From Streptomyces hygroscopicus (GTDB lineage Bacteria > Actinomycetota > Actinomycetes > Streptomycetales > Streptomycetaceae), in assembly GCA_002021875.1 (NCBI GenBank), contig CP018627.1, forward strand, positions 11,098,001 through 11,162,000: a stretch of 64,000 nt of DNA. The letters run 5' to 3'. The position numbers and the translations under genes were made by a program. Shown here in pieces: positions 1 through 12,435 of the stretch (position 1 is the stretch's first letter; each line of letters opens with the position of its first letter). Below the pieces are notes generated by a model, which had not been told where the DNA came from, made no database searches, and was given only the letters and a program-made list of their open reading frames with translations.

Positions 1-3000
1 CGCAAGGGCGACTGCTCGAAGGCGCTGGTCGCCGGTGTCTCGGTGATCTCCGCACCGCACGGGTTCGTCGAAATCTCCAAGCAGGGCGGTCTGGCGGCCG
101 ATGGGCGCTGCAAGGCGTTCGCCGACGCCGCCGACGGCACCAACTTCGGTGAGGGTGTCGCCGCGGTGCTCGTCGAGCGGCTGTCCGACGCCCGGCGGCT
201 CGGACACCCGGTACTCGCCGTCGTACGCGGGTCCGCGATCAACCAGGACGGCGCCTCCAACGGGCTGTCCGCGCCCAACGGTGCCGCCCAGGAAGAGGTG
301 ATCCGGCAGGCGCTCGCCGACGCCGGAGTCCCCGCCGACGAGGTCGACGCCGTCGAGGCGCACGGCACCGGCACCACCCTGGGCGACCCCATCGAGGCGG
401 ACGCCCTGCTGGCCACCTACGGCCGGGACCGCGAGCACCCCCTGTGGCTGGGCTCGGTGAAGTCCAACGTCGGGCATACGCAGTCGGCCGCCGGGCTGGT
501 CGGTCTGATCAAAATGGTGCAGGCGCTGCGCGCGGGCCGGCTGCCGATGACCCTGCATGTCGACCGGCCGTCCCGGCACGTCGACTGGTCCGGTGGCCCG
601 GTGCGCCTGCTGCGCGAGGCCCGGCCGTGGCCCGCCGCCGACCGCCCGCGCCGGGCGGGCATCTCGTCGTTCGGGATCAGCGGGACCAACGCGCACGTCA
701 TCGTGGAGGACGTTGCCGCGCCCGAGGAGCAGCCCCGTACGGAGCACTCCGGCCCGGTGCCGCTCATCCTGTCCGGCAGGTCCGAGAGCGCTCTGCGCGC
801 CCAGGCGGCCCGGCTGCGCTCGCACCTGCTGGAGCGCGAGGAGCCGGTGGCCGATGTCGCGTTCACACTGGCGACCACGCGCGCGCGGTTTCCGCACCGG
901 GCCGTGCTGCCGGTGCACGACCGTGCCGAGGCGATCGAGGCGCTGCACGCCGTGGCCCTGGGGGAGCGGGTACTCGGAGCCGGTCAGCGGGCTCGCGGGG
1001 AGCGGGTCGTGTTCGTCTTCCCCGGACAGGGCTCCCAGTGGGCCGGGATGGGCGCCCGGCTGTGGGACGAGTCACCGGTGTTCGCCGAGGCCATGCAGGA
1101 CTGCGAGAAGGCCCTGTCCGCGTACGTCGACTGGTCGTTGCGGGAGGTGTTGTCCGACGAAGAGGCGCTGGCCCAGGTCGACATCGTGCAGCCGGCGCTG
1201 TGGGCGGTCATGGTCTCGCTCGCCGCGCTGTGGCGCTCGTTCGGCGTCGAGCCCGCCGCGGTGATCGGCCACTCCCAGGGCGAGATCGCCGCCGCCTGCG
1301 TCAGCGGTGGCCTGTCCCTGGAGGACGGCGCCCGCATCGTGGCGCTGCGCAGCCGTCTCATCCGCGAGCGGCTGTCCGGGCGCGGCGCGATGATGTCGGT
1401 GATGGCCCCGCCGGACCGGGTGCGCGAGCTGCTGGCGGACGACGGGAAGAGCGCCGTGTCGATCGCGGCCGTCAACGGGCCGCAGAACGTGACCATTTCC
1501 GGTGACCCGGCGGCGCTGGACGACGTCGAGCGCCGTCTGTCGGCCGCCGGGATCATGCGCTGGCGGCTGGCCGGGGTGGATTTCGCCGCCCACTCGCCCC
1601 ATGTCGACGGGATCGAGGCCGACCTGCTGGCGGCTTTGGCACCGGTTCGGCCCCGCCAGGGGGACGTGCCGTTCTATTCCACGGTGACCACCTCCCGCCT
1701 GGACACGACGGCGCTGGACGCCGGGTACTGGTCCCGCAACCTGCGGCAGACGGTGAACTTCGCCGACACGATGGACGTCCTCGTACGGGACGGACACGAG
1801 GTCATGGTCGAGGTCAGCCCACATCCCGTGCTCGCGCACACCACCGCCGCGGGCCCGGTGCTGGACACTCTGCGCCGCGACGACGGCGGGCTGCACCGGA
1901 TGCTGACCTCGCTGGCCGCCGCCGACCTGCACGGCCTGCCCGTGGACTGGACCGTGGCGCTGCCGGAGGCGCGGGCCGTGGAGCTGCCGACGTACCCGTT
2001 CCAGCGTGAGCGCTACTGGGTGACCCCCGCGGAGCGGACGACCAGCGCCCCCGCACCGGCGGAGAGCCCCCTCGACCGGTTGCGTTACCGGGCCGACTGG
2101 ACGCCGCTGCGGCTGTCCGCCGATCCGGTGCTGACCGGCACCTGGCTGGTCGTCACGGACACGCCCGACGCCTGGTCCGACAGCGTCGTCGAAGCGCTGC
2201 GGCAGTACGGCGCCGAAGTGGCGGTCCGGGCACCGGACGAGGCAGACCTCGCCGCCCTCCCCGAGCCCGCCGGTGTCCTCGCGCTGCTGGCCCACGACGA
2301 GGACCCCGAGCAGGACCACCCCGCCGTCCCCCAGGGCTTCGCCCGGACCGTGCGGCTGGTGCAGCGGTTGGGCGCGGCGGGCGTCGAAGCACCGCTGTGG
2401 TGCGTGACCAGGGACGCGACGCGCTCCCCGGCGCAAGCGATGACGTGGGGATTCGGCCGGGTGGCCGGGTTCGAGCGACCGCGCGCCTGGGGTGGTCTGA
2501 TCGATCTGCCGCAGCCGCTGGACGACGCAGGCCGGCGCCGGATCGCCGCCGTGCTGTCGGGCGACACCCACGAGGACCAGGTCCGCATCGACCGGCACGG
2601 AGCGTTCGGACGACGGATCCTGCGGGCCCCCGTGCGTCCGGAGAGCAGCGGCGACTGGCAGGTCCGCGGCACCGCCCTGGTGACCGGTGGCACCGGCGGA
2701 CTCGGCCGGCATGTCGTGCGCTGGCTGGCGGCCGAGGGCGCGGAACACGTGATCGTGGTGAACAGGCGCGGGACGGAAGCCCCCGGCGCCAGTGAACTGG
2801 CCGCGGATCTCGCCGAGTTCGGGACGCGCATCAGCATCGTCCCCTGCGACCTGTCCGATCGCGCCGCCCTCGCCAAAGTGATCGACTCCGTCGACCCGGC
2901 GACACCGCTGCGCACTGTGGTGCACACCGCCGCCGTACTGGACGACGCCGCCATCGACGCCCTGACCATGGAGCAGTTCGACCGGGTCCTGGCGGTCAAG

Positions 3001-6000
3001 ACACAGGGTGCGGCCAACCTGCACGAGCTCACCCGCGACCTGGACCTCGACGCGTTCGTGCTGTTCTCCTCGCTCGCCGGCACGGTCGGCGCCTCGGGCC
3101 AGGGCACCTACGCACCGGCCAACGCCTACCTGGACGCGCTGGCCGAACACCGGCGTGCCGAGGGGCTGTCGGCCACGTCGATCGGCTGGGGCGTGTGGGC
3201 CGGGGACGGGATGGGCGACGGCCCCCTCGGGGAGGCCGCGCGACGGCACGGAGTGCCGGGGATGTCCCCGCAGGACGCGACCGCGGCGATGCGGACGGCC
3301 GTGGAACACGGTGACGGCGCGATCGTGCTCGCCGACATCGCATGGGACCGCTATCACACGGCGGTCACCGCGTTGCGGCCCAATCCGGCGCTCTCGCAGA
3401 TCCCCGAGGTCGGCTCGCTGCTCACCGAGGGCACCGCCCCGGCGGACGCCGCCGATCCGCTCGCGGTCGTACGCGCCCAGACGGCGGCCGTGCTGGGCTA
3501 CGCCTCCGGGGCGCACGTCGACCCGCACCGGCCGTTCCACGAATTGGGATTCGACTCGGTGTCCGCCGTCGATTTCCGCAACCGCCTCAACGCCGTGACG
3601 GGGCTCTCCCTGGTGACCACCGTGGTCTACGACCACCCGACGCCCGCCGCGCTCGCCGGCCACCTGCGCGCGGAGGCCGGTGGCGGCACACCGGACGGGA
3701 CGACCCGCACCCACACGGTGGCCGACCCGGCCGTCACCACCGATCCGATCGTCATCGTCGGCATGGCCTGCCGCCTTCCCGGCGGCGTCACCTCGCCGGA
3801 CGAGCTGTGGCAGCTGCTCGCCGAGGAACGCAGCACCGTGGGACCGCCGCCGCGCGAGCGGGGGTGGGACCTCGCAGCCCTGCCCGACGACTGCGTGACC
3901 ACGGCTTCCTACCTGGACGACATCGCGGCCTTCGACGCGGAGTTCTTCGGGATCTCCCCTCGGGAGGCCCTGGCCATGGACCCGCAGCAGCGGCTGGTCC
4001 TGGAGACCTCGTGGGAGGCGCTGGAACACGGCGGCATCGCGCCCGGCAGCCTGGCCGGCAGCCGCACCGGAGTGTTCCTCGGCAGCACCGGACAGGACTA
4101 CTACGCGCTCCTCACCGGCGCCGAGGCCGACGACGCCACCGGCCACGTGGGCACCGGCAGCGCGGGCTCGGTGCTCTCCGGCCGGATCGCGTACTCGCTC
4201 GGGCTGGAGGGACCCGCCGTCACCGTCGACACGGCATGCTCCTCCGGGCTGGTCGCCCTGCACCTGGCCGCGCAGTCCCTGCGCAACGGCGACTGCACCG
4301 CGGCGCTCGTGGGAGGGGTCACGGTCATGACCACCCCCTTGGGCCTGGCCGAGTTCTCCCGCCAGGGCGGGCTGGCCCCCGACGGCCTGTGCAAGGCGTT
4401 CTCCGACTCCGCGGACGGCACCGGATTCGCCGAAGGCGCGGGCATGCTCGTCCTGCAGCGCCTGTCCGACGCCCGTGCCGCGGGACGCCGTGTATGGGCC
4501 GTGGTGCGTGGCTCGGCGATCAACCAGGACGGCCTGTCCAACGGCCTGTCGGCGCCCAACGGCCGGGCCCAGCGGGAGGTCATCCGCCAGGCCCTGGCGA
4601 ACGCCGGCCTGTCCGCGCGGGACGTCGACGTGGTCGAGGCGCACGGCACCGGGACACCCCTGGGTGACCCGATCGAGGCACACGCCCTCTCCGCGGCCTA
4701 CGGGCAGGACCGGACACGACCGCTGCTCATCGGGACGCTCAAGTCCAACATCGGCCACACCCAGGCCGCCGCCGGCGTCGCGGGCGTGATCAAGACGGCG
4801 CTGGCCATGCACCACGGCACCGTGCCCGCGACCCTGCACGCCACCCCGGCCTCGTCCCATGTGGACTGGACGGCGGGCAGCGTCCGGCTGGCCCACGGCA
4901 GGACTGAGTGGCCCGACACCGGCGCACCCCGCCGGGCCGGGGTCTCGGCGTTCGGCATCTCGGGCACCAACGCACACGTCGTGCTGGAGGCCGACACGCC
5001 ACCGCCCGCCGAGCCACGGGCCACCGGGGAGACCGCGCTGATCCCGCTGGCCGTATCCGGCCGGGGACCGGCCGCCCTCGCCGCGCAGGCGAGCCGTCTG
5101 TCCGCGTTGCTGGATGCCGGTACCGATCCGATCGACATCGGCTGGTCCCTGGTCACCACACGATCGCAAGCGTCCCATCGGGCCGTGGTCCTCGGCCGGG
5201 ACCGCGCCGAACTGGCCGCCGGGCTCACCACGCTGGCCCGCGGCACCTCCGCACCCTCGGTGGCCTCCGCCGTGGCCGCCGGCCAGGACCCGCGCCCCGT
5301 CTTCGTCTTCCCCGGCCAGGGCTCGAGCTGGGCGGGGATGGGACGGGCCCTGATCGAGTCCTCGCCCGTGTTCGCGGACTCGATGGCCGAGTGCGCGCGG
5401 GCGATGGCCACCGAAGCGGACTGGGACCTCCTGGAGGCGCTCGGCGACGAGGAGATGCTGCGGCGGGCCGATGTCGTCCAGCCCGCCCTGTTCGCCGTCA
5501 TGGTGTCGCTGGCCCGGCTCTGGGAGTCCTACGGCGTGACTCCGGCCGCCGTGGTTGGGCATTCCCTCGGTGAGTACGCCGCCGCATGCGTGGCGGGCGC
5601 GCTGCCGCTCGAACAGGCGGCGGTCGCGGTCGTGCGACGCGGCCGGGTGATCGCCGACCGCCTCTCAGGTGACCACGGAGTGCTGTCCGTTCCGGTCGCC
5701 CCCGGACGCGTCCGCTTCGACGGCGTCGAGATCGCCGCGTTCAACGGGCCGTCGTCCACGGTGGTCGCCGGAACCAACAGCGCACTCGACCGCGTACTGG
5801 AGGCCGTGCCCGCGGCCAAGCGGGTGCCGATGGACTACGCCTCGCACACCTCCGCCGTCGAGGCGGTCGAGGACGCGCTGCTCGGGGAGCTGGCCGAACT
5901 GAACCCGAGCGGCGCCGACATCCCGTTCTACTCCACGGTGACCGGGGGACGCCTGGACACCGCGACCCTCGACGCGCACTACTGGTACCGCAATCTGCGC

Positions 6001-9000
6001 AGCCCGGTGCTGTTCGAGACGGCCGGCCGCCGGCTGATCGAGGACGGGCACACCGTGTTCATCGAGATGAGCCCGCGCCCGCTGCTGGCGGCGGCCCTGC
6101 ACGAGACGGCGGAGGCACTGGACCAGCAGGTGCACACCGTCGCGTCGCTGCGCCGTGACGACGGCGGTATGGACCGCTTCCTGCGCTCGCTCGCCGACGC
6201 CCACACCCGCGGGGTGGCGGTGGACTGGAGCCCCGCGCTGCCCGGCGGCAGGGCCGTCGCACTGCCCACGTACGCCTTCCAGCGCAAGCGGTTCTGGCCG
6301 ACGGCTCAGCCGCCGCGGCGCCCCGGCCAGACCCATCCGCTGCTGGGCCCCGCCGAAGAGCTGGCCGGTTCGCCGGACGTGGTGTTCACCAGCACCCTCT
6401 CCACTCGGACCCAGCCGTGGCTGGCCGACCATGTGGTGCGGGACTCGGTGCTGCTGCCGGGCACGGCGTTCCTGGAGATGGCGGTCCGGGCCGCCGACGA
6501 GACCGGCTGCCGTGGGGTCGCCGAACTCGTCCTGGCGGCGCCGCTGGTACTGACCGGCGGCGACATCCGGATCCAGCTGACCGTGCACGGCCCCGACGAG
6601 TCGGGGGACCGGCCCTTCTCCGTGCACAGCCGGGGCGAGCACGACTGGGTGCGGCACGCCACGGGCCGGCTCTCCGCGTCGGCGTCGCCGCTTCCTTCGC
6701 TCACGCCGGTGCCGCCGCCGGACGCCGAACCGGTCGCACTTGATGCCTTCTACGCCGAACTCGACAGCGCCGGCTACCGGTACGGCGAGTCGTTCCGCGG
6801 CATGCGCGCGGCGTGGCGGGCGGGCGACGAGCTGTTCGCCGAGGTGGCCTTGGCCGACGCGGTCCCCGCGGACCGGTTCCAGCTGCACCCCGCGCTGCTG
6901 GACGCGGCCTGCCAGGCGATGACACTGGCCGGTGGGGACGAGCCGGGACTGCCGTTCCTGTGGTCCGATGTCGAACTCCACGCGCGCGGCGCGCGGGAGC
7001 TGTTCGTCCGCCTCACCCCGGCGGGGCCCGACGCGATGTCGATCACCGCCGTCGACGGTCAGGGAGCGCTCGTATTCCACGCGGGCCGCCTGCTCACCCG
7101 GCCGTTCGCCCAGCCCGGCACGGGCGCCCTGCCCGCGGACTCGCTGTTCACCGTGGGCTGGGTCCCGCTCCCGGAGCCGGAACCCGCCGACGACCGGGGG
7201 TGGGCCGTGCTCGACGGCCCCGAGGCCGACCACGGTCTCGGCGTTCCGGCGTTCCCCGAGCCGTCCGCCGTGCCCTCGGACACGTCGATCGTGCTCACGG
7301 CCGTCGACTCGTCCTCACTCCACCGGATACTGGCCGCGGTGCAGGCCACGATCGCCACCGACCGTCCCGAACCGCTCGTGGTGCTGACGCGCGACGCGGT
7401 GGCCGTACGGCCCGCGGACGAACCGGTGCCCCACCAGGCCGCGGTATGGGGCCTGCTGCGCACCGCGCAGTCCGAGCACCCCGGGCGGTTCGTCCTTCTC
7501 GACACCGACCGGCCCGTCACCGCGGCCGACCTCTCCGCCGCCCTGGCGACCGGGGAACCGCAGATCGCCCTGCGGGACGCGGACCGGTATGCGCCACGCC
7601 TGACCCGTCGACCGGCCGCGCTGGAACCGCCCGTCGGCGAGGCATGGCACCTCACCGCCTCGCCCACGGGCAGCCTGGACGATCTCGCGCTCGCCCCCCG
7701 TACGGCCGAGCCACTGACCGACGGGCAGGTCCGCATCGCGGTCCGTGCCGTCGGGGTGAACTTCAAGGACGTGCTGATCACCCTCGGCATGGTTCCCGGT
7801 GATCTGACCCGGCTCGGCGTGGAGGCCGCGGGAGTGGTGCTCGACGTAGGTCCCGGCGTGCGCGCCCTGCGCCCCGGCGACCGGGTGTTCGGCATCGCCG
7901 ACGCCGCGTTCGCTTCGATGGCCGTCACCGACCAGCGGCTGCTGGCGCGGATACCCGACGGCTGGGGCTTCGCCCGCGCCGCGAGCGTGCCCGCTGTGTT
8001 CCTCACCGCCTACTACGCGTTGCGCGATCTGATCGACCTCCAGCCGGGGCAGCGGATCCTCGTGCACTCGGGCGCGGGCGGTGTCGGCATGGCGGCGATC
8101 CAGCTCGCCAGGGTGTGGGGCGCCGAGGTGTTCGCCACCGCGAGCGAGCCCAAACAGGACACCGTCGCCGGACTCGGGGTGGCCCGGGACCACATCGCCT
8201 CCTCCCGGACACTCGACTTCGAGCGGGCCTTCACCGAGGTCACCGGCGGTACGGGAGTGGACGCCGTGCTGAACTCGCTCGCGGGCGAGTTCGTGGACGC
8301 CTCACTACGGCTGCTGCGCCCGGGCGGCCGGTTCGCGGAGATGGGCAGGACCGACGTCCGCGAGAACCACCCTGACGGCGTGGACTATCTGCCGTTCGAC
8401 CTGTCGGACGCGGGGGAGGAGCGGATCGGCGAGATGCTGGCCGAACTGCTCACCCTGTTCGCCACCGGGAAGCTGATGACCCTGCCGGTCACCACCTGGG
8501 ACATACGCCGGGCCCCGAGCGCGTTCCGCCATCTGAGCCAGGCCAGGCATGTCGGCAAGGTCGTGCTGACCGTCGGCCGGGACCTCGACCCGGACGGCAC
8601 GGTGCTGCTCACCGGTGGCACCGGCGGCCTCGGCGCGTCCCTGGCCCGGCATCTCGTCCGGGCACGCGGCGTGCGCAGCCTCGTCCTGGTGAGCCGCACA
8701 GGGATCGACGCACCCGGAGCCCGGGAACTGCGGGACGAACTGACCGAGGCCGGCGCGTCGGTCACCGTGGCCGCCTGCGACATCGCCGACCGCGCCGCAC
8801 TGGGCCGAGTCCTGGGCGCCGTCCCGGCGAAGCACCCCCTCACGGCCGTGGTGCACGCGGCGGGAGTGCTCGACGACGCGACGATCGGCGAACTCGCCCC
8901 CGACCGGCTGGAGACGGTGCTGCTGCCCAAGGCCGGGGGCGCCCACCTGCTGCACGAGCTGACGCAGGACCTGGACCTCAGTGCCTTCGTCCTGTTCTCC

Positions 9001-10464
9001 TCGGCCGCGGGTGTGTTCGGCGCGGCGGGGCAGGGGAACTACGCGGCCGCCAACGCCGTACTCGACGCCCTCGCCCAGCAGCGCAGGGCGCGGGGGCTGC
9101 CCGCGGTGTCGATCGACTGGGGGCTGTGGGACCTCCCCAGCGCCATGACCGAAGGGCTCGACCACGCGCGCTTCGCGCGGTCGGGTCTGCTGCCGCTGGC
9201 CGAGGAGCAGGGCCATGCGATCTTCGACACCGTGGCCACCGGCGGGGACGCCCAGGTCGTCGCCGCCCGGCTGAACCTGGCGGCCTTCCGCGACCTGCCG
9301 GACCCGCCCCGGCTGATCGCCGGGTTGGTGCGCGGTCCGCGCAAGGCGGCGGGCACCGCCGTCGCGAAGCCGGCGCGTACCGAGGAGGGGCTGCTGGAGA
9401 TGGTGCGCGCCACGGCGGCCGACGTGCTCGGCTACGGCGGAACCGAGGAGATCGACCCGGCGGGCCTGTTCGCGGAGCTGGGCCTGGACTCGCTGACCGC
9501 CGTCGAACTGCGCAACCGCCTTGCCTCGGCCACCTCGCTCAGGCTGCCCACCTCGATCGCCTTCGACCACCCGACCCCGGCCCGGCTCGCCCAGCACCTC
9601 CTGACCCATCTGGGCGCCGAGCCCGACGCGGCGACCGCGCCCGCACCACCGTCCACCGACCTGGTCGCCGACCTGTGCGCGGCGGCGTTCGAGGCGGGCG
9701 ACGGGACGCGGGCGTTCGACCTGCTGCGTACCGTCGCCCGCAACCGCCCGACCTTCCGGACCGAGCCCGGGACCCCGGCCTTCACCCCACTGGGGTCGGG
9801 TGCCGAAGCCCCCCGACTGGTCTGCCTGACCCCCTTGGTGCCACTGGCGGGGGCCTACACCTACGCCCGGTTCGCCTCCGGATTCCGGGGCAGCCGCGCG
9901 GTCGACGTCCTGGCCACCCCGGGATTCCTCGACGGTGAGCCACTGGCGGAGTCGGGGGAGGTCCTGGCCCAGGTGCAGACCGAGCGGGTCCTCGCCAGGA
10001 CCGGGGACGGCCCGTTCGTCCTGGTGGGATACTCCTCTGGAGGGCTGCTCGCCCTGGCGATGGCCGCGTTGCTGAGCGAACGCGGCGCACCGCTGCGGGC
10101 GGTCGTGCTGCTGGACACGTATCTGCCCCCGCCGGACAGGATGGACGAGTTCGTCTCGGCGCTGATGCGCGGCATGACGGACCGCCGCGACGTCGTGCGG
10201 GGCCTGACCGGTACCGGGCTGTCGGCGATGGCATGGAACTGCGACCTGTTCGCGCAATGGTCCGCGGCGCCGCTGCCCGTGCCTGTGCTGTCCGTACGGG
10301 CCGACGTGCCCCTGCTGGCCGGTGACGGATCCCCAGCGGTCGTTGCGAATGCCGATATCCGCACCACGGCTGGTGATCACTACACGCTCATGGAGGAGCA
10401 CGCTTCCCGTACGGGTGCCCTGGTGGCCGAGTGGCTGACCGAGGCCGAGCACACGGTGCTCTGA
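1..10464 (+). CDS. Modular type I polyketide synthase, C-terminal two modules with thioesterase (5' partial)
   Basis: Frame is open from base 1, so the gene begins upstream; 3487 codons plus stop are visible. Domains by base: KS1 (partial, 1-740; active-site Cys lies upstream, HGTGT and KSNVGHT His regions present), AT1 (1006-1990; [14 protein letters not shown]), KR1 (2080-3420; [11 protein letters not shown]), ACP1 (3450-3690; GFDSVS), KS2 (3745-5000; DTACSS with Cys at 4237), AT2 (5290-6290; [10 protein letters not shown]), DH (6330-7120; catalytic His at 6430, DAACQ), ER (7660-8570; GAGGVGMA), KR2 (8600-9340; LDD), ACP2 (9380-9620; GLDSLT), TE (9650-10461; GYSSG with Ser codon 10033, GDHYT). 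The penultimate extension ends at a hydroxyl, the last is fully reduced, and the TE releases the chain. LDD motifs predict B-type ketoreductases. AT2 YASH favours methylmalonyl-CoA. AT1 carries FAAH (1582-1593) at that site, so its substrate is uncertain, although GHSQGE leans to methylmalonyl. The product is not identifiable from this part. Confidence 0.97.
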   Translation, partial: RKGDCSKALVAGVSVISAPHGFVEISKQGGLAADGRCKAFADAADGTNFGEGVAAVLVERLSDARRLGHPVLAVVRGSAINQDGASNGLSAPNGAAQEEVIRQALADAGVPADEVDAVEAHGTGTTLGDPIEADALLATYGRDREHPLWLGSVKSNVGHTQSAAGLVGLIKMVQALRAGRLPMTLHVDRPSRHVDWSGGPVRLLREARPWPAADRPRRAGISSFGISGTNAHVIVEDVAAPEEQPRTEHSGPVPLILSGRSESALRAQAARLRSHLLEREEPVADVAFTLATTRARFPHRAVLPVHDRAEAIEALHAVALGERVLGAGQRARGERVVFVFPGQGSQWAGMGARLWDESPVFAEAMQDCEKALSAYVDWSLREVLSDEEALAQVDIVQPALWAVMVSLAALWRSFGVEPAAVIGHSQGEIAAACVSGGLSLEDGARIVALRSRLIRERLSGRGAMMSVMAPPDRVRELLADDGKSAVSIAAVNGPQNVTISGDPAALDDVERRLSAAGIMRWRLAGVDFAAHSPHVDGIEADLLAALAPVRPRQGDVPFYSTVTTSRLDTTALDAGYWSRNLRQTVNFADTMDVLVRDGHEVMVEVSPHPVLAHTTAAGPVLDTLRRDDGGLHRMLTSLAAADLHGLPVDWTVALPEARAVELPTYPFQRERYWVTPAERTTSAPAPAESPLDRLRYRADWTPLRLSADPVLTGTWLVVTDTPDAWSDSVVEALRQYGAEVAVRAPDEADLAALPEPAGVLALLAHDEDPEQDHPAVPQGFARTVRLVQRLGAAGVEAPLWCVTRDATRSPAQAMTWGFGRVAGFERPRAWGGLIDLPQPLDDAGRRRIAAVLSGDTHEDQVRIDRHGAFGRRILRAPVRPESSGDWQVRGTALVTGGTGGLGRHVVRWLAAEGAEHVIVVNRRGTEAPGASELAADLAEFGTRISIVPCDLSDRAALAKVIDSVDPATPLRTVVHTAAVLDDAAIDALTMEQFDRVLAVKTQGAANLHELTRDLDLDAFVLFSSLAGTVGASGQGTYAPANAYLDALAEHRRAEGLSATSIGWGVWAGDGMGDGPLGEAARRHGVPGMSPQDATAAMRTAVEHGDGAIVLADIAWDRYHTAVTALRPNPALSQIPEVGSLLTEGTAPADAADPLAVVRAQTAAVLGYASGAHVDPHRPFHELGFDSVSAVDFRNRLNAVTGLSLVTTVVYDHPTPAALAGHLRAEAGGGTPDGTTRTHTVADPAVTTDPIVIVGMACRLPGGVTSPDELWQLLAEERSTVGPPPRERGWDLAALPDDCVTTASYLDDIAAFDAEFFGISPREALAMDPQQRLVLETSWEALEHGGIAPGSLAGSRTGVFLGSTGQDYYALLTGAEADDATGHVGTGSAGSVLSGRIAYSLGLEGPAVTVDTACSSGLVALHLAAQSLRNGDCTAALVGGVTVMTTPLGLAEFSRQGGLAPDGLCKAFSDSADGTGFAEGAGMLVLQRLSDARAAGRRVWAVVRGSAINQDGLSNGLSAPNGRAQREVIRQALANAGLSARDVDVVEAHGTGTPLGDPIEAHALSAAYGQDRTRPLLIGTLKSNIGHTQAAAGVAGVIKTALAMHHGTVPATLHATPASSHVDWTAGSVRLAHGRTEWPDTGAPRRAGVSAFGISGTNAHVVLEADTPPPAEPRATGETALIPLAVSGRGPAALAAQASRLSALLDAGTDPIDIGWSLVTTRSQASHRAVVLGRDRAELAAGLTTLARGTSAPSVASAVAAGQDPRPVFVFPGQGSSWAGMGRALIESSPVFADSMAECARAMATEADWDLLEALGDEEMLRRADVVQPALFAVMVSLARLWESYGVTPAAVVGHSLGEYAAACVAGALPLEQAAVAVVRRGRVIADRLSGDHGVLSVPVAPGRVRFDGVEIAAFNGPSSTVVAGTNSALDRVLEAVPAAKRVPMDYASHTSAVEAVEDALLGELAELNPSGADIPFYSTVTGGRLDTATLDAHYWYRNLRSPVLFETAGRRLIEDGHTVFIEMSPRPLLAAALHETAEALDQQVHTVASLRRDDGGMDRFLRSLADAHTRGVAVDWSPALPGGRAVALPTYAFQRKRFWPTAQPPRRPGQTHPLLGPAEELAGSPDVVFTSTLSTRTQPWLADHVVRDSVLLPGTAFLEMAVRAADETGCRGVAELVLAAPLVLTGGDIRIQLTVHGPDESGDRPFSVHSRGEHDWVRHATGRLSASASPLPSLTPVPPPDAEPVALDAFYAELDSAGYRYGESFRGMRAAWRAGDELFAEVALADAVPADRFQLHPALLDAACQAMTLAGGDEPGLPFLWSDVELHARGARELFVRLTPAGPDAMSITAVDGQGALVFHAGRLLTRPFAQPGTGALPADSLFTVGWVPLPEPEPADDRGWAVLDGPEADHGLGVPAFPEPSAVPSDTSIVLTAVDSSSLHRILAAVQATIATDRPEPLVVLTRDAVAVRPADEPVPHQAAVWGLLRTAQSEHPGRFVLLDTDRPVTAADLSAALATGEPQIALRDADRYAPRLTRRPAALEPPVGEAWHLTASPTGSLDDLALAPRTAEPLTDGQVRIAVRAVGVNFKDVLITLGMVPGDLTRLGVEAAGVVLDVGPGVRALRPGDRVFGIADAAFASMAVTDQRLLARIPDGWGFARAASVPAVFLTAYYALRDLIDLQPGQRILVHSGAGGVGMAAIQLARVWGAEVFATASEPKQDTVAGLGVARDHIASSRTLDFERAFTEVTGGTGVDAVLNSLAGEFVDASLRLLRPGGRFAEMGRTDVRENHPDGVDYLPFDLSDAGEERIGEMLAELLTLFATGKLMTLPVTTWDIRRAPSAFRHLSQARHVGKVVLTVGRDLDPDGTVLLTGGTGGLGASLARHLVRARGVRSLVLVSRTGIDAPGARELRDELTEAGASVTVAACDIADRAALGRVLGAVPAKHPLTAVVHAAGVLDDATIGELAPDRLETVLLPKAGGAHLLHELTQDLDLSAFVLFSSAAGVFGAAGQGNYAAANAVLDALAQQRRARGLPAVSIDWGLWDLPSAMTEGLDHARFARSGLLPLAEEQGHAIFDTVATGGDAQVVAARLNLAAFRDLPDPPRLIAGLVRGPRKAAGTAVAKPARTEEGLLEMVRATAADVLGYGGTEEIDPAGLFAELGLDSLTAVELRNRLASATSLRLPTSIAFDHPTPARLAQHLLTHLGAEPDAATAPAPPSTDLVADLCAAAFEAGDGTRAFDLLRTVARNRPTFRTEPGTPAFTPLGSGAEAPRLVCLTPLVPLAGAYTYARFASGFRGSRAVDVLATPGFLDGEPLAESGEVLAQVQTERVLARTGDGPFVLVGYSSGGLLALAMAALLSERGAPLRAVVLLDTYLPPPDRMDEFVSALMRGMTDRRDVVRGLTGTGLSAMAWNCDLFAQWSAAPLPVPVLSVRADVPLLAGDGSPAVVANADIRTTAGDHYTLMEEHASRTGALVAEWLTEAEHTVL

Positions 10465-10747
10465 GGCCCGAAGGCCGCCTCGGCCGGCCGATTGCCCCGG
10501 TGGCGTGCGGCTGCCCCCTTCGTGCCGCGGCACATGGGCGCGGCGCGCGTCCCGGGGCGGCTCCGCCACCGGCGAAGCCGAACCCCTGGGGAAACGCCTG
10601 GCGTTTGCTGATTCGCCGACGTTATGCCCGCGGCGAACCGGAAGATGTGAGTCAGGCCGCTCCCGCGGGCGACCGCGTGCGCGAGCCGACAGCCTGCCGG
10701 GCACCATGTCGGCGGGCGTGACCGTCCCCTGGGAAAGCGGCGCACAC

Positions 10748-11662
10748 ATGTCGGACGACCTTGGCAATATCGATCTCAACATTCTCATCGCCCTGGACGC
10801 TCTGCTGGCCGAACGCAGTGTGACCAGGGCGGCCGAGCGGGTCTTCGTGGGACAACCGGCGATGAGCGCCTCGCTCGCCCGGTTGAGGAGCCATTTCGGG
10901 GATCCGCTGCTCGTGCGGCAGGGGCGGGGGATGACGCTGACCCCGTTGGCCGAGTCGCTGGTGCGGCCGACACAGGAGGCCCTTTCGGCGGTGCAGGCCG
11001 TCATGGGCGCGAGCAGAAGGTTCGATCCTGCCGATGGCCCTCCCCGCACGTTCACCGTGATCGCCAGCGACTACGCCCAGGCGGTGCTGATCTGGCCCAT
11101 TCTGCGCAAAGTGGAGGCGGAGTCGTTGAATATCCGCATCAACGTATTCCCCGCGCAAACCGACTTCATCGACCAGCTCCGCCGGGGCCAGTGCGATCTG
11201 CTGATCTGGCCGACCAGCCTCGCCCAGAATCTGTCCGGCTTCTTCAGCGAGACGCTGTTCACCGACGAGTTCGTGGTGGCTGTCGACGAGAACCACCCCG
11301 GGGTGGGTGACTCCATCACCGTCGAGGAGCTGCGACGGCTGCCGTTTCTCGGGGTGAACGGGCCGATGACCTCGATCGTGGAGTCCTACTTCGACCGCGT
11401 GGGCGCCCGGCTCCGGGTCGCCGCCGACGTCGGGGGTTTCGCCATGGCCCCCCATGTGGTGCCCGGGACCCGTCTGGTCACCGTGCTCCAGGGACTCCTC
11501 GCGCGCGAGACCGAGGGGACGGGGCTCAAGACGATGCCGCTGCCGGTGCCCATGACCACGCTGACCGAGGCCATGTACTGGCATCCCCGTAACAACCAGG
11601 ACGCGGCCCACCGCTGGCTTCGTCACCAGATCTTGGAGGTCTCCGCGGGACTCAGGCTCTGA
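10748..11662 (+). CDS. LysR-family transcriptional regulator (NodD-like)
   Basis: 304 aa. The N-terminal winged helix-turn-helix (residues about 5-65, with SVTRAAERVFVGQPAMSASL) is followed by a periplasmic-binding-protein-like effector domain (about 90-300), the usual LysR length and order. The N-terminal pattern DLNxLIALDALLxERSVTRAA is typical of the NodD/PcpR branch. ATG at 10748 is preceded by GGGAAAG about 10 bases upstream; in-frame ATG 10706 is an alternative. It lies 283 bases after the polyketide synthase in the same direction and converges on the fkbH remnant. Position suggests a cluster-associated regulator, but the effector is unknown. Confidence 0.9.
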   Translation: MSDDLGNIDLNILIALDALLAERSVTRAAERVFVGQPAMSASLARLRSHFGDPLLVRQGRGMTLTPLAESLVRPTQEALSAVQAVMGASRRFDPADGPPRTFTVIASDYAQAVLIWPILRKVEAESLNIRINVFPAQTDFIDQLRRGQCDLLIWPTSLAQNLSGFFSETLFTDEFVVAVDENHPGVGDSITVEELRRLPFLGVNGPMTSIVESYFDRVGARLRVAADVGGFAMAPHVVPGTRLVTVLQGLLARETEGTGLKTMPLPVPMTTLTEAMYWHPRNNQDAAHRWLRHQILEVSAGLRL

Positions 11663-11698
11663 CCCGGCGCCGACCGGTCCTTTCCGCCCGGCGCCGAA

Positions 11699-11728
11699 CG
11701 GGCCGGCGGCTGTGCCGCCGCCGGCCCG
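11699..11728. terminator. Bidirectional hairpin terminator
   Basis: A perfect 12-bp stem CGGGCCGGCGGC / GCCGCCGGCCCG encloses the loop TGTGCC in the gap between the convergent LysR gene and the fkbH remnant. There is no long T-run, as is usual in Streptomyces. Confidence 0.7.
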
Positions 11729-11735
11729 TTCCGGT

Positions 11736-12435
11736 TCAGGCGCTGTGCAGGCTGGGCGCGCGCAGCTCCATGGTCGGCGGGGGATCGTGGGGTTCGGGGA
11801 ACAGGTGGAGGCGCTCCACCTCCGGCTCCCGCGGCGGGGCGAGCCCGGCCCGGCAGTCGCACGGCTCGCCGGTGAAGCCGGCGAGGCGGTAGGCGATCTC
11901 CATCATCCGATTGCGCTCGGTCCGCCGGAAGTCGGCGGCCAGATGGACACCCGCGCGCGAGGCTTCGTCGACGAGCCAGTTGAGGATCACCGAACCGGCG
12001 CCGAACGACACCACGCGGCAGGACGTGGCCAGCAGCTTCAGATGCCAGAGCTGTGCGCGCTTCTCCAGCAGTTGCAGGCCGACCGCGCCGTGCGGCCCGA
12101 ACCGGTCGGTGAGCGTGACCACCAGCACCTCGTGGTCAGGGTCGGCCAGCAGTGCCCGCAGGTCGGCGATGGAGTAGTGCACCCCCGTGGCGTTCATCTG
12201 GCTGGTGCGCAGAGTCAGCTCCTCGACCCGGGAAAATGGGCGGGCTGAACTCCGGCAGTACGGCGAGATGCGGCAGCTGCTCGGGGGTGTAGCAGCGCAC
12301 CTCCGGCAGATGGAACTGGACTTCCGCCCGCTCCGCCGGCTGGTCGTCGACGAAGGCGATCGTCTCGAGCGCGGCTCCTCCTCGTCTCGGTTCGTCGCCA
12401 TCGACACGGCGTGGCCCGACGAGGGGCTCAGGCAT
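11736..12435 (-). pseudogene. FkbH-like methoxymalonyl-ACP biosynthesis protein, multiply deleted
   Basis: Two reading frames on the minus strand carry FkbH-like sequence. From ATG 12435 one frame has IAFVDDQPAERAEVQFHLPEVRCY and runs to LPEFSP near 12240. The other frame, from about 12236 to the stop at 11736, has SRVEELTLRTSQMNATGVHYS, VSFGAGSVILNWL and RNRMMEIAYRLAGF. Intact FkbH proteins are roughly 350 aa and begin with a HAD-type DLDxTLWDG motif that loads a glyceryl unit onto a carrier protein. Here that motif and about 95 residues are missing (the protein jumps from MPEPLVG to the VDDQP segment), and a frameshift with loss of about 45 residues separates the halves. It is almost certainly non-functional. 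The start overlaps the stop of the carrier-protein remnant (ATGCCTGA). Confidence 0.85.

Noticed and set aside
1072..5562. Very long open frame antisense to the polyketide synthase
   Set aside because: Composition artefact of high third-position GC opposite a real gene. No family motifs, and the same effect recurs opposite other large genes (8305-11055, 17362-18765, 29486-32431, 60795-63509).
6430..6459. Inactive dehydratase because HxxxG reads HVVRD
   Set aside because: Asp at this position is common in active DH domains (HxxxDxxxxP forms). The His and the distal DAACQ motif are intact.
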